From JBAZQS01 sp041645075 (GTDB lineage Bacteria > Patescibacteriota > Patescibacteriia > 2-01-FULL-39-33), in NCBI GenBank assembly GCA_041645075.1, contig JBAZQS010000004.1:1-58146 (forward strand): a DNA stretch of 58,146 nt, in the 5' to 3' direction. Within the stretch, counting starts at the first letter, position 1; every line of letters starts with the position of its first letter. Positions 8,991 through 17,000 of this stretch are shown here, in pieces. The position numbers were made by a program, and so were the translations under genes. The notes below the pieces were generated by a model, which saw only the letters and a list, made by a program, of their open reading frames with translations, searched no databases and was not told the DNA's origin.

Positions 8991-9230
8991 TTATTTATTA
9001 ATTTCCTTTTTGATTTCTTCAAATTCTTTTTTGGTAATTTCACCCCTGGCATAACGTTGTTTTAAAATTTCTAACGGTTGGCCGCCGTTATTATTCTGAC
9101 CGCCAGTCGTTAATGCCTTAATCAACCAAATAATGGCGGAAATCACCAAAACCCAGAAAAAAACCATAAAAAACCAGCCTAGAATCATTGAACTCAAACT
9201 AAAACCGTAATCAAATGGCAGACCCATCAT
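8991..9230 (-). CDS. SHOCT-domain small membrane protein
   Basis: A 79-residue protein with one long hydrophobic segment (about residues 12-37), a polar linker, and a C-terminal SHOCT domain: LEILKQRYARGEITKKEFEEI. SHOCT tails are short helical modules on small membrane proteins of unknown role. It starts 14 bp upstream of the small TRASH-like gene on the same strand, so the two are probably co-transcribed. Confidence 0.85.
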   Translation of the reverse strand: MMGLPFDYGFSLSSMILGWFFMVFFWVLVISAIIWLIKALTTGGQNNNGGQPLEILKQRYARGEITKKEFEEIKKEINK

Positions 9231-9408
9231 AAAATATTTCTCCTGACCGGCCAGCGGTTTTGGCGGCCGGATAAATTATTAATAATTTTAAGCATTTCCA
9301 CTCTGGTATTATAACAAGTTAAACAATAATATCAACCCCAGGGTAAATCCTCAAAGTTCAACCGAGCGCCTTTAACGGCGAGCGATTGCTTGGAGCGATT
9401 TTTTAATT

Positions 9409-9924
9409 TTACGGTCCGAATGGCTCCGGCGATCTGTTTTTATTGGCCTTAATAAAGTTCATAATAGCTGTCTCGTCAAATTGCTCAAGTTTCTGCAATC
9501 TGCCCCACGAGGCGAGGGCAATATGAGCGTCGTTTGCCCGCCGAGGCGTCACAATAATTTGGGAATTGGCTCGACCGATTTTTTCTAACGCCACTTTGGT
9601 CGCGTCATCAATTTCTTTGTAGGAAATCCAGACGCCGCCGTGCTCAAGATTATGTACCACCTGCTCATCGGGTAACTCGGTCTGATAGACCCCCCAATTG
9701 GCGGGTTGCGCATAGTGCCAGCCCGAGGTGGGAGGGTTGGAATTATAGGCCGGATGAGAGGCGCCGACAGAGATATGTTGTACGCCTAAAATAGGATGGG
9801 CCTGGCCTGGCCATTCTTGTCCGCCTGGTTGGCGCGACCAGATAATTAAACCATAAACGACTCCGATTATGGCCATGGGGCCGATAATCCACCACATCGT
9901 TTTTTGAATTTGATTTTTAGCCAT
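9409..9924 (-). CDS. DUF3105 membrane-anchored protein
   Basis: A 171-residue protein with an N-terminal membrane anchor (residues 11-28) and an extracytoplasmic DUF3105 domain: YNSNPPTSGWHY near 60-71, VVHNLEHGGVWISY near 88-101 and PRRANDAHIALASWGR near 126-141. The conserved His and Tyr residues suggest metal binding, but DUF3105 has no established activity. It lies 80 bp after the thioredoxin-CcdA gene on the same strand and may end the operon driven from 15.9 kb. Confidence 0.85.
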   Translation of the reverse strand: MAKNQIQKTMWWIIGPMAIIGVVYGLIIWSRQPGGQEWPGQAHPILGVQHISVGASHPAYNSNPPTSGWHYAQPANWGVYQTELPDEQVVHNLEHGGVWISYKEIDDATKVALEKIGRANSQIIVTPRRANDAHIALASWGRLQKLEQFDETAIMNFIKANKNRSPEPFGP

Positions 9925-10004
9925 AATTTTTTTATTTTGGGATATTAATTTATTTTTTGACCTTTAATTTTTGCAGATAATTATAAATACTAAGCGCGGC
10001 CTTG

Positions 10005-11270
10005 CTAAGTGAGCCAAATTAAAATAAGCAGGCCCAGAATTAACATGGTTAAAGCCGAAATTAGCCGCATCGTCTTGCTTTCCGACTGTTCCCATTGAGT
10101 TAAATGTTTAACCGCGACTTTATTGGCCGCCAAAAGCAAAATAATAATCAACGGCGCCACGAACATTAAATTATATAACAGCAGATAGCCGATACCGCCC
10201 CAGTAAGTGGTCTTGACCGCTAACAGGCCGATAATCGCCACATAGATGCCGCCGGAACAGGGAAAAGTGCATAAGCCGACCAGAAAGCCAAGAATAAACG
10301 CGGCCGGCAAAGTTGATTTATAAACCCACTTTTGAATTGTCTCTTTGCTATTGTGGGGAATCCGCAGTTTAATCGGAAAGCGCGGAAATAACTGGCCGAT
10401 TAAATTAATGACGCCCAAGCCAATGACTAACCAAGCGCCTAATTGAGCCATAAAATGCGGCGAATTGGTAAATAAAATTGCTTTTAAAAGACCAAAACCA
10501 ATCAGCAAATAAGCCAGATAAATCGCGGTGATATAGACCAAGCCCATTTGCCAAATCGCGGCGCGAGTTCTGCGCAAACTGAAAAGAAAAGCGATAAAAA
10601 AAAGCAAAACCGCGAAGGCGCAAGGATTAATGCCGTCTAAAAAGCCCGAAACCAAGACCACCGGCAATAAATTTTGGTATTTATTAAACTGATTTTTGAC
10701 TTTTTTAGTCAAAGATAGCTGGTCTTTGTTTTTTTCCAAATCAGTCAAATATTGGCCGATGGGCGCGTCAATCGGATAAGTCCTAATTTCGCCAGCGAAA
10801 TCATCGGCCCAAGCCGGTATGGCCCAAACCTGATAGGTCGTCGGACTGCCGTGCATTTCATCTTGATAAACAATCAGCCGTTTAAACTTTTGGCTATTTT
10901 CCGGCAAAAAAAGGTCTTTGATAATTTGCTCGGGAATATGGCCGGCTAAAATATATTGGTCGCCGATAAAAGTCATAATGTGGCTTTGCAAAGGCAAAGG
11001 CACGCCCAATTCAGTCATCAATTCATTTAATTCCGGCCGATTGCTCCGTTGGTTCAAATAGTCCTTTTTAACAAATTCGGTTATTCCTTGCTGGGTTAAG
11101 ACCTTTGGCAAATCATTATTAATATAAGCCGCGCACATGCCGCAGGCCTCGTTATAATAAATCAGGGCCTGGCTCTTGTTTAAGTGAGCGCTATGCGCCG
11201 AAACCAAAACCGGCGCGGCTAATAAAAACAGGGGGGTTAAAATTAAAAGACCAAAATTTTTTTTAATCAT
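10005..11270 (-). CDS. Thioredoxin-like/CcdA (DsbD-type) fusion membrane protein
   Basis: A 421-residue protein with a signal peptide (residues 1-25), a thioredoxin-fold-like extracytoplasmic region with CGMC at 43-46, and a C-terminal CcdA/DsbD-like domain of about six transmembrane helices. The membrane domain carries the two redox cysteines of the family, C217 in GINPCAF and C338 in GLCTFPCSGG (with an extra C334). Such proteins carry reducing equivalents from cytosolic thioredoxin across the membrane. Having the receiver thioredoxin at the N-terminus of the same chain makes it a self-contained transmembrane thiol pump. Neighbours with paired cysteines are plausible partners. Confidence 0.9.
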   Translation of the reverse strand: MIKKNFGLLILTPLFLLAAPVLVSAHSAHLNKSQALIYYNEACGMCAAYINNDLPKVLTQQGITEFVKKDYLNQRSNRPELNELMTELGVPLPLQSHIMTFIGDQYILAGHIPEQIIKDLFLPENSQKFKRLIVYQDEMHGSPTTYQVWAIPAWADDFAGEIRTYPIDAPIGQYLTDLEKNKDQLSLTKKVKNQFNKYQNLLPVVLVSGFLDGINPCAFAVLLFFIAFLFSLRRTRAAIWQMGLVYITAIYLAYLLIGFGLLKAILFTNSPHFMAQLGAWLVIGLGVINLIGQLFPRFPIKLRIPHNSKETIQKWVYKSTLPAAFILGFLVGLCTFPCSGGIYVAIIGLLAVKTTYWGGIGYLLLYNLMFVAPLIIILLLAANKVAVKHLTQWEQSESKTMRLISALTMLILGLLILIWLT

Positions 11271-11286
11271 AAATTTTAATCATAAA

Positions 11287-11793
11287 TTAAATTGAGGCCG
11301 GTCGGCCTTGATTGGTAATTTTAATATATTTAGACCATAAATAAATTATGCCGCCGAGATTAAATAAAATGCTGAATAAAAAAATATAGGGTTGATAGGC
11401 CCCGGCCAAAACCGCCAGACCGCTTAAGCCCAAAATAGGCAAAAAATTAGTTAAATGATGCAGGCAACAAGCAATCATGGTGGTGGTTGACACGCCGCCC
11501 GAAGCGGCCACCATTCCTCCGCCTTGTTTGATTTTTAAATGAATTAAACGAAAAAGAAACAACTGGAAAGCAAAACCAAAAATTAAAGGTAAAATAAAAT
11601 ACCAGCGGCTCTTAAAAAAATACCAGGGCGCGAGCAAACTCCCCATGCCTAAGGCCTGGACCGCGTAAAAAACCGCGCTAATCCCCAAGGCGCCAAAAAT
11701 TCCCCAAAAAAGCGGAGATGGGTTGCGGTTGCTCGCCGGCTTAATGGCTTCAATATTGTCTTTTGTTAAATTGTCTTTTACTAAAAAATTCAT
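11287..11793 (-). CDS. Membrane protein with intramembrane CCLHH motif
   Basis: A 168-residue protein of unknown family with four or five hydrophobic segments (about 28-46, 65-86, 104-125, 127-151). The key feature is C109-C110-L-H112-H113 inside the third hydrophobic region, a likely metal ligand cluster placed as in small metal permeases. Its ATG overlaps the stop of the upstream gene by 4 bp. With the GCPSCG membrane protein nearby it may form part of a metal or thiol carrier. Not assigned to a named family. Confidence 0.75.
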   Translation of the reverse strand: MNFLVKDNLTKDNIEAIKPASNRNPSPLFWGIFGALGISAVFYAVQALGMGSLLAPWYFFKSRWYFILPLIFGFAFQLFLFRLIHLKIKQGGGMVAASGGVSTTTMIACCLHHLTNFLPILGLSGLAVLAGAYQPYIFLFSILFNLGGIIYLWSKYIKITNQGRPASI

Positions 11794-12242
11794 TGGATAT
11801 TGAAAGTAAAATTTATCGTCTCGGTCAAACCCACGATTAATTGGCCGGAAAGTTCGCCGGTAAAAGTCATTATGGCTTGAAGATGATGGCCGCCGCTTTC
11901 GGCATTTAACATTTGATAATCGCTTGGTTTTTGTCCGGCCAAACTTGACCGTTCCTCGATTGTAAAAGTTGATAAATCATAAATATGGTTATTCAAGGAT
12001 AAGTCAATGATGGTCTGGCCATTTTCCTTTCGGACCTGGTCAATGGTAACTTCAATGCCGTCTTTGGCCAGGGTCAAGGGATTGGGAACCGACTCTCGGT
12101 TATCAGCTATGGCCTCATTGGCGTTGGTGACAATCGTGGTTTTTTTATTATTCTGATTAAAAAGACCGGCCCATAAAGCGATAACGGCGATGAGCAGGAC
12201 AAGGCCTGATAAAATTAAAATCATAATAAATTTCTTTTTCAT
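11790..12242 (-). CDS. Membrane-anchored extracytoplasmic protein, unknown family
   Basis: A 150-residue protein with an N-terminal signal anchor (residues 5-27), an Asn/Thr-rich linker and a predicted beta-rich domain from about 55 to 150. No cysteines are present in the exposed domain, unlike its neighbours; ESGGHH near residue 115 is the only possible metal site. It lies 15 bp after the GCPSCG membrane protein and overlaps the CCLHH protein by 4 bp, so the three are probably made together. Confidence 0.7.
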   Translation of the reverse strand: MKKKFIMILILSGLVLLIAVIALWAGLFNQNNKKTTIVTNANEAIADNRESVPNPLTLAKDGIEVTIDQVRKENGQTIIDLSLNNHIYDLSTFTIEERSSLAGQKPSDYQMLNAESGGHHLQAIMTFTGELSGQLIVGLTETINFTFNIQ

Positions 12243-12257
12243 GGTATTTTTAAAAAA

Positions 12258-12758
12258 TTAAACCGCCGGCGGTTTGACCGAGCAGGTTAAATTTTTAATA
12301 ATATTTTTCAGGGTTAAAAAAATAGCCAAAGCCAAAAAAATTAAACTCAAGGCCTTAATTTCTAAGCCCTGAAAAGGCAAAGAAAATAAAGCCAAAGGGA
12401 ATCCCATTAGCGCCAATAACGGCGCCCCGCAAGACGGACAGCCGGAAGCTAAGATTCCGCCGGCGGCCCCGCCCAGAGCGGCTAACCGACTGGTGGCGGT
12501 GTTTTTGCTTCTGATTAATTGATAATGAAAAATTAACAGGGATAAATAAAGACCGAAGAAAACACTGATAACTAGACCGAAAAAAATTGAAACCGCCGTG
12601 TAAAATTGACCGTTCATATCGGCATAAACCAATAAACTTTTTTGATAAACATTAACCACGGTCAAGTAATAACTGATGAGGCCAAAAATTAACGCGGTTA
12701 TTAGGGCGATGGCCGAATACCTTTTTCGCTTTAAAATCAACCAGATAATTTTGAGCAT
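12258..12758 (-). CDS. Membrane protein with GCPSCG motif
   Basis: A 166-residue protein with four hydrophobic segments (about 16-34, 53-79, 95-122, 130-150). A small-residue-rich third segment, ALGGAAGGILASGCPSCGAPLL, places C107 and C110 of a CxxC pair at the membrane. The pattern resembles metal- or thiol-relay proteins, but no named family is certain. It follows the two DUF1573 genes with a 14 bp gap on the same strand. Confidence 0.75.
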   Translation of the reverse strand: MLKIIWLILKRKRYSAIALITALIFGLISYYLTVVNVYQKSLLVYADMNGQFYTAVSIFFGLVISVFFGLYLSLLIFHYQLIRSKNTATSRLAALGGAAGGILASGCPSCGAPLLALMGFPLALFSLPFQGLEIKALSLIFLALAIFLTLKNIIKNLTCSVKPPAV

Positions 12759-12772
12759 ATATCAAAGTTCAA

Positions 12773-13291
12773 TTATTTGACTACATTGGCGGTAATAATC
12801 AAAGCGCTGGCCGCATTATTTTTGCCGTCATCGTTGGTAGAAAAATTAATTTGACGGGTAATTTGACCGGTCGCGTCCGGACCATGGGCGTTGGGGTCAA
12901 AAATCACTTCCAAATTCGCGCTCTGGCCGGGCGGCAGTTTCGTTGACCAAAAAGCGGGGTTGGTCCCGTGACCGGACATGCCAAAAACCGGACTTTTTTC
13001 GCCCTTAATTTCTAAAACAACCGTGGTGCACATACAAGAGGTGCTGATATTGGAAATTTTTAAATCCGCGTCGCCTTCATTTTTTAAAACAAAATTCTTT
13101 TTCACCAAGCCCCGAGCCATAGAAACATCGCCAAAATCATAACGGGTGGATTCAATGACTAATTTTGCCGTTCCGGCCTGACCGGAATCGGAATTTAAAT
13201 TAGCGACCACGCCTACGGTAATGCCCCCGACAAGGAGAACCACGGCGCTAATAATTAAAATTTTCAAGCGATTATTGTTTGTTTGAGCCAT
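12773..13291 (-). CDS. DUF1573 protein (first of two in the block)
   Basis: A 172-residue membrane-anchored protein (helix at about 9-29) with one DUF1573 immunoglobulin-like domain: YDFGDVSMARGLVKKNFVLK, then ISTSCMCTTV with the CMC pair of the family, a GMSGHGTNPAF insertion, and LPPGQSANLEVIFDPNAHG. DUF1573 domains occur in surface proteins of many phyla; their CxC pair may bind metal or form a disulfide. The His/Met-rich insertion GMSGHG could add a copper site. Paralogue of the next gene upstream. Confidence 0.88.
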   Translation of the reverse strand: MAQTNNNRLKILIISAVVLLVGGITVGVVANLNSDSGQAGTAKLVIESTRYDFGDVSMARGLVKKNFVLKNEGDADLKISNISTSCMCTTVVLEIKGEKSPVFGMSGHGTNPAFWSTKLPPGQSANLEVIFDPNAHGPDATGQITRQINFSTNDDGKNNAASALIITANVVK

Positions 13292-13299
13292 AAATTTTT

Positions 13300-13322
13300 G
13301 AGATGGTTACAAAACTATTTTA
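13300..13322. repeat. Single arm of the GAGATGGTTACAAAACTATTTT repeat
   Basis: The 22-base end sequence of the 177-bp element at 28695, present without its partner arm, between the two DUF1573 genes. It overlaps the stop codon of the upstream gene. Similar AT-rich sequence at 13841-13863, before the next gene, may be another decayed arm. Confidence 0.6.
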
Positions 13323-13829
13323 TTTTTTAATAACCTTGGCCCGAAGTTCAACTTCGGCCTCGGGCTTTTGGGAATCGTTAGATTTAATATAAACCACGCG
13401 GACAATTTCGCCCAAATCCATATCGTCTTGGTGAACCGCCGGGTCAAAAGTTACCGACATTTCCGCGCTTTGGCCCGGAGCGATAATTTTGTCATTTTCG
13501 GCCATGGTCGCTTTGGTGCAACCGCAAGAAGTTGAAAGACGCAAAATTTCTAAGGGCTGGTTGCCGGCATTGGCAATGGTAAAAGTTTTTTGGGCAATCT
13601 CGCCGTAAATTACCGTACCCCAGTCAAAAGCGGCGGGCGTAATTTGAATGGCTGGTCCTTGGCTTAAATTTTGATTGGCGGAATTTTCATTGGCCTCTGA
13701 ATTGTCCGTTGAGTTCAGGTTGTTAACCGCGGCCGCCTGATTATAGGTGCGATAAATACCCAAAGCCAAAGCCACTAACACGACTAAGGCCAAAAAAAAT
13801 AAAATAATTTTATTAGACATATTTTTCAA
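13320..13829 (-). CDS. DUF1573 protein (second of two in the block)
   Basis: A 169-residue protein with an N-terminal membrane anchor (about residues 7-25), an Asn/Ser-rich linker and a DUF1573 domain: FDWGTVIYGEIAQKTFTIAN, LSTSCGCTKA with the CGC pair, and IAPGQSAEMSVTFDPAVHQ. It is clearly paralogous to the gene at 12773-13291 but lacks the His/Met insertion. Both domains would sit outside the membrane beside the double thioredoxin protein, a possible redox partner for their CxC pairs. Confidence 0.88.
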   Translation of the reverse strand: MKNMSNKIILFFLALVVLVALALGIYRTYNQAAAVNNLNSTDNSEANENSANQNLSQGPAIQITPAAFDWGTVIYGEIAQKTFTIANAGNQPLEILRLSTSCGCTKATMAENDKIIAPGQSAEMSVTFDPAVHQDDMDLGEIVRVVYIKSNDSQKPEAEVELRAKVIKK

Positions 13830-13859
13830 AAGTTAAAAAGATGAGGTAATAAAATTATT

Positions 13860-14735
13860 CTATTGAGCCGGTGCCGCATTAGCCGGCGGCGGCGGTTGAA
13901 CTGCGGTAGCCGGTTGAACTGCGGTATTGGTAATTAGATTATAATAGACCCCCATCTGTTTAACGCCCTCGCGAAAAACATAGGTTCCGTCGCTTTCAAC
14001 CGTGCCGACTTGAGACCAAATACTTTTAAGCGCCGGATAGGCCTCAACATCGCCCTTTAAAATAAAAGTCGGCAATAATTTAATTTTATATTTATCAACC
14101 AATTTCAGGCCATCGGGCAGGGTGGCGTCCACCACTTGGCTGTTATCAGTCAAAATCCCAAAACGCGGCAAAATTTGCTCATGCTCGGTCACATCATAAC
14201 AGGTCGGGCATCGCTTATCGGCGATTAAAATTAACTCAACTAAACCCTTGATTTCGCCCGAACTGACCAAAAGGTAGGGGGCGCTGACATTTCTTAAAAT
14301 AAAAGTGTCACTATTTTTAATCTCGCCGATTTTTGTCCACAAATTTTTAAGGCCCTCGCTTTTATTAAGCTCGCCCTTCACAATAAGAGCCGGTATTTTG
14401 TCAATCTGATACTGACTGATTAAGGCCTTGGCTTCCGGACTGGCCGAATCAATGTTTCTTTCTGATTTGGTCTTAATGTTTTCTTTTTTGATTAAATCAA
14501 TAATCGGCGTCAGACCGGCGCATTGTTGGCAGTTGGCGTCAATAATGGTAATTAATTCTAAATCGGCCGGCCGAGCCGCTTCTCTGGTGGCCGCTAATTT
14601 TTTACTTAATAACCAATCAGTCCGCCCCCCAACCACCACGGCCACGCTCAAGCTGATAAAAATTATCAGTCCCAAACCAAAAATCAACCAGGTCTTGATT
14701 TCCATATTTAATTCTTTAATCGGGCGCTTTAACAT
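13860..14735 (-). CDS. Tandem thioredoxin-fold extracytoplasmic protein
   Basis: A 291-residue protein with an N-terminal membrane helix (about 16-37) and two thioredoxin-like domains. The first has CQQC at 69-72 and a cis-proline segment DKIPALIVKG; the second has CPTC at 176-179 and LLPTFILKG. Each domain ends in a matching segment (LKNLWTKIGEI and LKSIWSQVGTV), so the protein arose by internal duplication. A Pro/Ala-rich tail follows. M11 is an alternative start. It is likely a periplasmic-side disulfide reductase fed by the thioredoxin-CcdA fusion. Confidence 0.85.
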   Translation of the reverse strand: MLKRPIKELNMEIKTWLIFGLGLIIFISLSVAVVVGGRTDWLLSKKLAATREAARPADLELITIIDANCQQCAGLTPIIDLIKKENIKTKSERNIDSASPEAKALISQYQIDKIPALIVKGELNKSEGLKNLWTKIGEIKNSDTFILRNVSAPYLLVSSGEIKGLVELILIADKRCPTCYDVTEHEQILPRFGILTDNSQVVDATLPDGLKLVDKYKIKLLPTFILKGDVEAYPALKSIWSQVGTVESDGTYVFREGVKQMGVYYNLITNTAVQPATAVQPPPPANAAPAQ

Positions 14736-14755
14736 AAAATTAAAATAATATAAAA

Positions 14756-15040
14756 TTAGCAGCCACCCACCATATTGGGTAGGTTTTGCACCTGGCCGGG
14801 CAAAGCATTGCCGCTGGGGCTACCGGCCGCGTCCGCGGCTTTAATCACGGCTCCACCTTTGACTTTGCTGTAAATCGTGGCGGATTGCACGGCCTGAATC
14901 ACGGAAAAAACCGTTAAAACGACCAAAACCGCGCTCACCATAGAACTGCCGAATTTTAGCCGATGCTTGCTTTTTTTATTCAAATGCAACCCATCTAAAA
15001 TTTCCGTTTTGATTTTTTCTAATTCCGATTTTGGTTCCAT
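14756..15040 (-). CDS. Small membrane protein ending in LPNMVGGC
   Basis: A 94-residue protein with a charged N-terminus (30 residues), one transmembrane helix (about 32-53) and a short exposed tail. It ends NLPNMVGGC, the same octapeptide (LPNMVGGC, residues 87-94) that ends the next gene upstream, although the rest of the two proteins is unrelated. No other cysteine is present. The shared tail is the only clue to function: a metal-binding, thiol-exchange or covalent attachment signal are all possible. Confidence 0.8.
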   Translation of the reverse strand: MEPKSELEKIKTEILDGLHLNKKSKHRLKFGSSMVSAVLVVLTVFSVIQAVQSATIYSKVKGGAVIKAADAAGSPSGNALPGQVQNLPNMVGGC

Positions 15041-15079
15041 GTTTTTGTTTATTAATAATTATTTATCCGTAATTAATTT

Positions 15080-15832
15080 TTAACAGCCGCCCACCATATT
15101 GGGCAGACCTTTAATATCCGAGGGTAGCGGCGCGCTTTGACTGCCTTTGCCATAATCGGGTAGTTTCATGCCTAAAAGCAGTGAGGCGACATCGGGCGTA
15201 AAATTAGCGCCTTGCAATTGGCTGGTTATTTTTTGAATCATTTGTTTGGGAAAATACAGCCCTTTCCAGCGCGCCAATTCCCGCAGCATTTCATCGTCGG
15301 TATATTCACTATTGTGATTTTTAATCAGATAAGCCAATAAGCCGCGCATGGCTTGGGAATGAGCGCAACCGCAAGCGGCTTGGCCATCCTCCCGAATTAA
15401 TGAGGTGGCGCCGCAGCAATATTCGCAAGCAATTTTTAAACCGATATTAATATAACGTTGCAAATCCTGGTCCGCCAAGACGATTTTTTGACTGCCATAA
15501 GTGGGGTCAAACTGTTTTATCACATTCATGGCCGGCTCAACCTGGTCAAAAGAAACGGCTAACTCCGCGCCGTAAATTTCGGGCGTTCCTTGAGCCATGG
15601 CTAATTTAATGGCGTCTTGAGAAATATCGCCGCTTAAAGCGACGCCACTGCCCCCGCCCGAACCAAGCGCGCCCGCAATTTTACTAATGGGATTGTTGCT
15701 AAGGCCAAGATTTTTATAAATTTTACCCAAAATAATTTGGTTAATCCCGAAAGAGAACAATAAAACAATTAACAAAACGAGATTAACGACCGCTAAAGAA
15801 GCTCGGGCCGGTTGCTGGCTGGAGAAAAACAC
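15080..15832 (-). CDS. Cys-rich membrane-anchored protein with ACGCAH motif and LPNMVGGC tail
   Basis: A 250-residue protein of unknown family. Residues 12-36 form a membrane anchor, 56-63 is a Gly/Ser linker, and the exposed domain contains CEYCC at 136-140 and ACGCAHSQAMRGLLAYLI from 153. It ends KGLPNMVGGC, sharing its last eight residues with the gene downstream. The hexapeptide ACGCAH (153-158) also occurs in the M56 sensor encoded just upstream. The clustered Cys and His residues suggest metal or haem-like binding, or thiol redox work. It is the first gene after the palindromic operator at 15866-15888, so it is probably the lead gene of the induced operon. Confidence 0.85.
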   Translation of the reverse strand: MFFSSQQPARASLAVVNLVLLIVLLFSFGINQIILGKIYKNLGLSNNPISKIAGALGSGGGSGVALSGDISQDAIKLAMAQGTPEIYGAELAVSFDQVEPAMNVIKQFDPTYGSQKIVLADQDLQRYINIGLKIACEYCCGATSLIREDGQAACGCAHSQAMRGLLAYLIKNHNSEYTDDEMLRELARWKGLYFPKQMIQKITSQLQGANFTPDVASLLLGMKLPDYGKGSQSAPLPSDIKGLPNMVGGC

Positions 15833-15865
15833 AAATTTTAAATTATTATTAAATTAAAAAATAAA

Positions 15866-15888
15866 TCCTACTATGCAGTGTAGTAGGA
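15866..15888. promoter_or_regulatory. BlaI/CopY-type operator before the effector operon
   Basis: A palindrome with perfect 8-base arms TCCTACTA and TAGTAGGA around a 7-base centre, 33 bp upstream of the gene at 15080-15832. Its core, read on the minus strand, is CTACACTGCATAGTAG and matches the core of the operator before the repressor gene (CTACACTACATAGTAG) at 15 of 16 bases. Confidence 0.85.
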
Positions 15889-15938
15889 GAATTAACCTTT
15901 GTCAAATTTACTTATCCACAGGTTTAAAAATTTTAGAA

Positions 15939-16982
15939 TTACTCACAACTGGTCATGGGCGAGCGATAGCTATTCTGGCATTCATGGCTGGCCGGCAGCG
16001 CCAAACACTGGCGCGAAGAGGCCTGAATTTCCACCAGCGGGCAAGAATTAACATCGACCCCATAAGAATAAGAGGAGGCGTCCAAAGGCGAGAATAAAAC
16101 AAAAAATACGGGCAGAGTTAAAAGCAATAATAAAGCAAAAACAAAATAGCGAGAAAAAATCCGTAAAGGCAGGTGGTAGCGGCGATCGGCTAATTTATTA
16201 ATCCTTTCTTCGGTGATTAAGCCAAAAAAGGAAAGCGCCAAATGCCCTTGAACTATTTTATTTTCTTTTATCTTTATTATTTTGTACAGGGCCCGGGCTA
16301 AGGGAATTTGACTTTTAAGGCGAGCGATGGCTTTCTCATCGGCGGCTAATTCGGAGAAAATCAAATATTGTTTGGTTAAAAATTTTAAACCCGGAAAAAA
16401 GAAGCAAGCCCTATTAATGACCTTGACCATAAAAAGCCGACGGGGCTCGCCCACCAGCGCGTGGTGCCGCTCATGGCTTAAAACCGCCATTAATTCTCGG
16501 ACGGTGAGTTCTTTAACTAAAGCGGAAGAAAGGCAAATCTTTGGTTTAATGAAGCCAAAACAAAAAACTATTGGCTGCTCACTGGCGATTTCCACCAAAC
16601 GATCATTGAGTTTCAACTTTTCCGCCACGGATTTTAATTTTAAAGATAACTGTGGTTTTTGATTTTTCAATTGGCTTTTGACAAATTTAGCGGTGGCCAG
16701 ATTCAAGTGGATAATCTTAAACAAAAACAGGATTAAAAGACTAAAAATGCCAAGGGTTAAAATAATAATCCCGCTAAAAATTAAAGGATGGTTGGCAAAA
16801 ATAAAATGATGAGCGCAGCCGCACGCCATCTCTAATCGGCCGGCCAGCGATCTAACGGCGGCCATGGCTGGGGGCAGAAGTTTGATAAAAATAAAAATAA
16901 TTATCGCTAAAAAACTTAAACCTAAAATTAAAATTTGGTAAAAAATCAAATTCGCTTTTTGGTTTAAATTAATTTGCCTCAT
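15939..16982 (-). CDS. M56-family membrane metallopeptidase, BlaR1-like sensor
   Basis: A 347-residue membrane protein with helices at about 12-34, 66-91 and 277-300, and an M56 peptidase domain with HERHH (H170, E171, H174) and SELAADE (E211) as the zinc site. BlaR1/MecR1 proteins sense a signal outside and trigger loss of the BlaI repressor. Here there is no penicillin-binding domain. Instead an exposed ACGCAHH (53-59) lies between the first helices, and a 45-residue tail carries C314, C326, C335 and C346. This suggests sensing of a metal or thiol state. It is encoded just after the BlaI-like repressor. Confidence 0.88.
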   Translation of the reverse strand: MRQINLNQKANLIFYQILILGLSFLAIIIFIFIKLLPPAMAAVRSLAGRLEMACGCAHHFIFANHPLIFSGIIILTLGIFSLLILFLFKIIHLNLATAKFVKSQLKNQKPQLSLKLKSVAEKLKLNDRLVEIASEQPIVFCFGFIKPKICLSSALVKELTVRELMAVLSHERHHALVGEPRRLFMVKVINRACFFFPGLKFLTKQYLIFSELAADEKAIARLKSQIPLARALYKIIKIKENKIVQGHLALSFFGLITEERINKLADRRYHLPLRIFSRYFVFALLLLLTLPVFFVLFSPLDASSYSYGVDVNSCPLVEIQASSRQCLALPASHECQNSYRSPMTSCE

Positions 16983-17000
16983 AGATTTTTAACGAGTTAA

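Noticed and set aside
13841..13863. Another copy of the GAGATGGTTA repeat
   Set aside because: Only weak similarity (ATGAGGTAATAAAATTATTC); too diverged to call.
15912..15920. Replication origin near the M56 gene
   Set aside because: Only one DnaA-box 9-mer, with no AT-rich array or cluster.
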